Part shown: in pieces, positions 58,381 to 64,000 of the stretch | How the letters are laid out: the number at the start of each line of letters is the position of its first letter | Numbering within the stretch: the first letter of the stretch is position 1 | Origin: Conus ventricosus | Lineage: Eukaryota; Mollusca; Gastropoda; Neogastropoda; Conidae | DNA length: 64,000 nt | Assembly (NCBI GenBank): GCA_018398815.1 | Contig: CM031601.1 | Location: forward strand, 20,542,664-20,606,663 | Direction: 5' to 3' | The notes under the pieces: generated by a model | The model's database searches: none | What the model saw: the letters and a program-made list of their open reading frames with translations, nothing else | Told to the model about the DNA's origin: nothing | Position numbers and translations under genes: made by a program

Positions 58381-58720
58381 ACAAAGGTTTTTGCCATTTT
58401 CATTGTTTTTAAAGCAAAATAGAAATTTTTTTATGTTACTTTTTTTAAAAGGGTGGGGGTGGGGAGTGCAAGGAATGCTTTTCCTGCAGTTTATTAATCC
58501 CGTGTTTTAGAGGCCTACGATCCTGCTTTAGAAAGGGCCCTTTCTTGGGAAGTTCTTTGGGGGCATTTTCCCCATTCGCCCAAAAATTTGGGGGACCTCC
58601 CGCCCGGTCAACGAAAGGGTTTGGTAGCATTGCGGAAAGGGGGGGGCGCTTGTCCAGCATCCCAACCAGTCCCTGAAAACTAGACCCGCCCCTTTAAAAA
58701 TTTCCTTTAAAACCCGCAGA
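57181..58720. other. Homopolymer-rich, noisy sequence; possible low-quality consensus
   Basis: Long T, A, C and G runs occur every few tens of bases, including about 33 G near 58345-58378. Diverged ~55 bp units with GACAGTTTTCT are visible to 57490. No gene seen. Confidence 0.5.
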
Positions 58721-58794
58721 GCAGAGAGAGGGCAGAAGTGAATGTCAACAGCTCTACCATCACCTGTGAAAACTGGATACTCCCCTCAGCAGCA

Positions 58795-61453
58795 AGTGGA
58801 GAGGATCAGAGACATGTGAGGGAGACATTAGAGGGTGAAAGACATGCAAGCCAGACAATAGACGGTGAAAAGACATGCAAGCCAGACAATAGACGGTGAA
58901 AGACATGCAAGTCAGACATTAGAGGGTGAAAGACATGAGTGAGACATTAGAGGGTGAAAGACGTGAGTGAGACATTAGAGGGTGAAAGACGTGAGTGAGA
59001 CATTAGAGGGTGAAAGACATGCATAGTGAGACATTAGAGGGTGAAAGACGTGAGTGAGACATTAGACTTTAGAGTGTGAAAGACAATCAAGACAGACATA
59101 AGAGGGTGAAGACATGAGTGAGACATTAGAGGGTGAAAGACGTGAGTGAGACATTAGTGGGTGAAAGAATGCAAGTCAAACATTAGAGGGTGAAAGACGT
59201 GAGTGAGACATTAGAGGGTGAAAGACAAGAGTGAGACATTAGAAGGTGAAGGACATACATGAGACATTAGAGGGTGAAAGACATGCAAGTCAAACATTAG
59301 AGGGTGAAAGAGCGTGAGTGAGACATTAGAGGGTGAAAGACATGAGTGAGGACATTAGAGGGTGAAGGACATACATGAGACATTAGAGGGTGAAAGACAT
59401 GCAAGTCAGACATTAGAGGGTGAAAGACGTGAGTGAGACATTAGAGGGTGAAAGACATGAGTGAGACATTAGAGGGTGAAGGACATACATGAGACATTAG
59501 AGGGTGAAAGACATGCAAGTCAGACATTAGAGGGTGAAAGACGTGAGTGAGACATTAGAGGGTGAAAGACATGAGTGAGACATTAGAGGGTGAAGGACAT
59601 ACATGAGACATTAGAGGGTGAAAAGACATGCAAGTCAGACATTAGAGGGTGAAAGACGTGAGTGAGACATTAGAGGATGAAACACAATCAAGTCAGACAT
59701 AAGAGGGTGAAAGACATGAGTGAGACATTAGAGGGTTGAAAGACATGAGTGAGACATTAGTGGGTGAAAGACGTGAGTGAGACATTAGAGGGTGAAAAAA
59801 CGTGAGTGAGACATTAGTGGGTGAAAGACATGAGTGAGACATTAGTGGGTGAAAGACATGCAAGTCAAACATTAGAGGGTGAATAGATGTGGAGTGAGAC
59901 ATTAGAGGGTGAAAGACATGCAAGTCAGACATTAGAGGGTGAAAGACATGAGTGAGACACCAGAGGGTGAAAGACGTGAGAGTGAGACATTAGAGGGTGA
60001 AAGACATGCAAGTCAGACATTAGAGGGTGAAAGACATGAGTGAGACATTAGAGGGTGAAAGACGTGAGTGAGACATTAGAGGGTGAAAGACATGCAAGTC
60101 AGACATTAGAGGGTGAAAGACATGAGTGAGACATTAGAGGGTGAAAGACGCGAGTGAGGACATTAGAGGGTGAAAAGGCGTGAGTGAGACATTAGAGGGT
60201 GAAAGACATGCAAGTCAGACATCAGAGGGTGAAAGACATGAGTGAGACATTAGAGGGTGAAAGAAAGCGAGTGAGACATTAGAGGGTGAAAGACGTGCAA
60301 GTCAGACATTAGAGGGTGAAAGACGTGAGTGAGACATTAGAGGATGAAAGGCGTGAGTGAGACAGAGGGTGAAAGGCGTGAGTGAGACATTAGAGGGTGA
60401 AAGGACATGCAAGTCAGACATTAGAGGGTGAAAGACATGAGTGAGACATTAGAAGGTGAAAGACATGAGTGAGACATTAGTGGGTGAAAGACATGAAAGT
60501 CAGACATTAGAGGGTGAAAGACATGAGTGAGACATTAGTGGGTGAAAGACATGCAAGTCAGACATTAGAGGGTGAAAGGCGTGAGTGAGACATTAGAGGG
60601 TGAAAGGCATGCAAGTCAGACATCAGAGGGTGAAAGACATGAGTGAGGACATCAGAGGGTGAAAGACGTGAGTGAGACATTAGAGGGTGAAAGGCATGAG
60701 TGAGACATTAGAGGGTTAAAGACATGAGTGAGACATTAGAGGGTGAAAGGCGTGAGTGAGACATTAGAGCGTGAAAGACGTTGCAAGTCAGGACATTAGA
60801 GGGTGAAAGACATGGAAGTCAGACATTAGAGGGTGAAAGACGTGAGTGAGACATTAGAGGGTGAAAGACATGCAAGTCAGACATTAGAGGGTGAAAGACG
60901 TGAGTGAGAATTAGTGGGTGAAAGACGTGAGCGAGACATTAGAGGGTGAAAGACATGAGTGAGACATTAGAGGGTGAAATGACATGAGTGACACACCAGA
61001 GGGTGAAAGACGTGAGTTAGACATTAGAGGGTGAAAGACATGCAAGTCAGACATTAGAGGGTGAAGGACATACATGAGGACATTAGAGGGTGAAAGACAT
61101 GCAAGTCAGACATTAGAGGGTGGAAAGACGTGAGTGAGACATTAGTGGGTGAAAGACGTGAGCGAGACATTAGAGGGTGAAAGACATGAGTGGACATCAG
61201 AGGGTGAAAGACATGAGTGAGACACCAGAGGGTGAAAGACGTGAGTTAGACATTAGAGGGTGAAAGACGTGCAAGTCAGACATTAGAGGGTGAAAAGACG
61301 TGCAAGTCAGACATTAGAGGGTGAAATGACATGCAAATCTGACATTAGAGGGTGAAAGACGTGAGTGAGACATTAGAGGATGAAAGACATGAGTGAGACA
61401 TTAGAGGGGTGAAAGACATGAGTGAGACATTAGAGGGTGAAAGACATGCAAGT
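58795..61453. repeat. 28-30 bp minisatellite, left block
   Basis: Units AGTGAGACATTAGAGGGTGA then AAGACGTG or AAGACATG (28 bp) alternate with CAAGTCAGACATTAGAGGGT units (30 bp). About 90 copies. Confidence 0.95.
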
Positions 61454-61974
61454 AATAATAATAATAATAATGAATACTTACATAGCGCCTATTCTCGGCT
61501 AGAGACCAAGCTCTAAGCGCTTTACAATCAACACTCGTTTACACAACGGCCTGCCTACCTGGGTAGTGCCGCCTGAAGAGCTGCCAGCGGGCGCTTCATT
61601 CAGTCGTTTCCCGTGTCATCCAGTCAGTATCGTTCAATATCGATCACTTATTTTCCTTACTTCCTTCATTCTTTCCATTTCTCACGCAGGGTGCATGCTA
61701 GTGTAACGTGTCATCCATACCAACGGCCAAAGTGGCCTACTCTTCCGAAAGTTGGTTGATGGGATTTTACGTGTGTGCAGATGTTATGTGTGCGTTCACA
61801 CACGGAACCTCGGTTTATAGTCTCATTCGAAGGACTGTGTGGGAAATGGAGTCAGAACCAATGTTAACTCTGAGGGAAAAATCCCCTGTACAGAAACGCC
61901 CGGCGGAGGTTCGAACCCGCAACCCCAGGATCACCAAGATACGAGTCCGGCGCTCTACCAACTGAGCTATTCCA
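61454..61974 (-). mobile_element. SINE with (ATT)n tail, minus orientation, inside the array
   Basis: On the minus strand it starts at a tRNA-like head near 61972 (GGAATAGCTCAGTTGGTAGA, GCGCCGGACTCGTATC, an inserted 9-base stretch, GGGTTCGAACC). The body matches the 28 and 53 kb SINEs (CCGAGGTTCCGTGTG, TTGGTATGGATGACACG). The 3' end is different: AAGCGCTTAGAGCTTGGTCT, GGCGCTATGTAAGTATTC and (ATT)n. GCAAGT flanks the insert (61448-61453 and 61975-61980). Confidence 0.85.
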
Positions 61975-63450
61975 GCAAGTCAGACATAAGAGGGTGAAAG
62001 ACATGAGTGAGACATTAGAGGGTGAAACTGAAAGACATGAGTGAGACATTAGAGGGTGAAAGACATGTGAGTCAGAGATTACAGGATGAAAGACATGTGA
62101 GTCGGACATTACAGGGTGAAAAAACATGTGAGTCTGACATGACAGGATGAAAGATGCGAGTCAGACATGACAGGATGAAAGATGTAGTCGGACATGACAG
62201 GATGAAAGAGATGTGAGTCAGACATTACAGGATGAAAGACATGTGAGTCGGACATGACAGGATGAAAGAGATGTGAGTCAGACATTACAGGATGAAAGAT
62301 GCGAGTCAGACATGACAGGATGAAAGATGTAGTCGGACATTACAGGGTGAAAAAGATGTGAGTCAGACATTACAGGATGAAAGACATGTGAGTCAGACAT
62401 TACAGGATGAAAGACATGTGAGTCAGACATGACAGGATGAAAGATGTGAGTCAGACATGACAGGATGAAAGAGATGTGAGTCAGACATTAAAGGATGAAA
62501 GACATGTGAGTCAGACATTACAGGATGAAAGACGTGAGTCGGACATTACGGGGGTGAAAGATGTGAGTCAGACATTTACAGGATGAAAGATGTGAGTCAG
62601 ACATGACAGGATGAAAGATGTGAGTCAGACATTACAGGATGAAAGACGTGAGTCGGACATTACGGGGTTGAAAGATGTGAGTCAGACATGGCAGGATGAA
62701 AGATGTTAGTCAGACATGACAGGATGAAAGATGTGAGTCAGACATGACAGGGTGAAAGACATGTGAGTCAGGACATTACAGGATGAAAGACGTGAGTCAG
62801 ACTTACAGGGTGAAAGAGCGAGTCAGACATGACAGGTTGAAATCTTCGTGAGTCGGACATGAAGGGTGAAAGACATGTGAGTGGACATGACAGGGTGAAA
62901 ACATGTGGTCGGACATTACAGGATGAAGAGCGAGTCAGACATGACAGAATGAAAGGTGTGTGAGTCAAGACATTACAGGTTGAATAGACATGCGAGTCGG
63001 ACATTACAGGATGAAAACATGTGAGTCAAACATTATTGGGGTGATGAAAGAGATGAGTCAGACGTTACAGGTTGAAAGACATGTGAGTAAGACATAACGG
63101 GGTGAAGACATGCGAAGTCAGACATTACGGGGGTGAAAAGAGATGCGAGTCAGAATCACGGTGGTGATAAGAGATGGGAGTCAGATATTGGGAGTGAAAG
63201 AATGTGAGTCAGACAATACGGGGTGAAAAGATGTGAGCAGACATTACGGGGTGAAAGAGATGCGAGCCAGACATTACGGGGTGTGAAAGAGATGGAGCCA
63301 GACATTTCAGGATGAAAGACTGTGAGTCAGACATTAGGGGATGAAAAGAGATGCGAGTCAGACATTACGGGGTGGTGAAAGACATGTGGGTCAGACATTA
63401 CAGGAGGAATGTACGGGAGTCAGGACGTTACACGATGAAAGACATGCGAT
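61975..63450. repeat. 30 bp minisatellite, right block
   Basis: After a few units of the left type it changes to AGTCAGACATTACAGGATGA then AAGACATGTG (30 bp), with ATGACAGGATG and TTACGGGGTG variants. Copies get noisier to the right. Confidence 0.95.
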
Positions 63451-64000
63451 TAGGTAGTAGAGGATGATGGTATTGACGTGTTGGTACAGGTTAAAGGTGA
63501 TGGTATGACAGCATAGCTGTAGTTTAATGGCATTGACAGTAATTCTATATTATTATTATTATAATTATAAGGGGATTGATATCATTAATAATGGTCTTAA
63601 AGTTGATTGTGTTGCTGTCTGATAGCTATCAATATTTTTTATAAAGGTCCCAAATGGGTGTTATGTCTACAGTGATGATGAGAACTTTGTCATTAATGTT
63701 GTTAACTAATGTGTGTTCAAAAATACAGTGTTTAGTAAGTTTATATTTGATGTGAGATGGTGTTATCATAATGACACTGTTGATTGGGACGCAGTGTCTT
63801 TTGTTTTCCTGTTTCCTACATTAATGTACTAGGGAGGAGTAGATAGGGGAACATGTTTTCTTATATTGAAAGACTCTAGCCGTAGAAAAGTTGGGTCATA
63901 TACTTGTTTGCATGCTCTGTCCAGCCAGGCCCTTTGGAATGGACAGACTATAACCAGAACATATTGCAGCAGTCGTGTTGGTGACACTTAAATCCTCCCA
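63451..64000. other. No gene seen
   Basis: Unique AT-rich sequence with a short (ATT)n at 63550-63565. No exon with usable splice sites was recognised. Confidence 0.5.

Overview
This is eukaryotic genomic DNA: an intron-rich gene in a repeat-loaded stretch, with no bacterial-style operons. The mix of Penelope-like retroelement, RNase H-bearing LINE, tRNA-derived SINEs, piggyBac/hAT-type elements and exuberant minisatellites suggests a marine invertebrate, most likely a mollusc. That identification is inference; no marker gene fixes the species.

The one recognisable host gene is on the + strand and looks like CEP44, a centriole/spindle-pole protein. I can assemble eight exons with compatible splice phases (8297-8388, 10928-11078, 21669-21873, 24342-24381, 31041-31309, 37633-37772, 39818-39994, 45715-45811) and a plausible terminal exon (56071-56090). 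Together they would encode about 396 residues, close to the roughly 390 of vertebrate CEP44. The N-terminal CEP44 domain lies in exons 1-3 and a coiled coil in exons 6-7. Exons 3 and 5 each need a one-base frame correction, so either the assembly carries indels or this copy is damaged. A possible terminal exon of a different, unrecognised gene is on the - strand at 4281-4408.

Almost everything else is intron. Nearly every intron holds its own tandem array with a private unit: ~66 bp in intron 1, 40-45 bp in intron 2, 36 bp in intron 3, 59 bp then 39/33 bp around exons 4-6, 25 then 56 bp in intron 7, ~78 bp before exon 8, and ~55, 25 and 88 bp in intron 8. A 28-30 bp array lies beyond the putative 3' end. 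At least two arrays (introns 1 and 7) appear to be copied from the adjoining exon/intron junction, so their units carry splice-site-like sequences. Three others run up to the acceptor of the next exon.

Mobile elements sit in and between the arrays: a 5'-truncated Penelope-like element with 59-bp inverted ends and a hammerhead-like motif (5951-7747); a hAT-like MITE (9749-10305); a broken LINE inside the intron 2 array (12492-16436); three piggyBac-like elements (31888-32766, 38021-39503, 46299-50916); three related SINEs (28269-28543, 53012-53442, 61454-61974); and a foldback element with two head-to-head hammerhead-like motifs (44731-45012). The long reading frames in the minisatellites are by-products of repeat units lacking stops, not genes.
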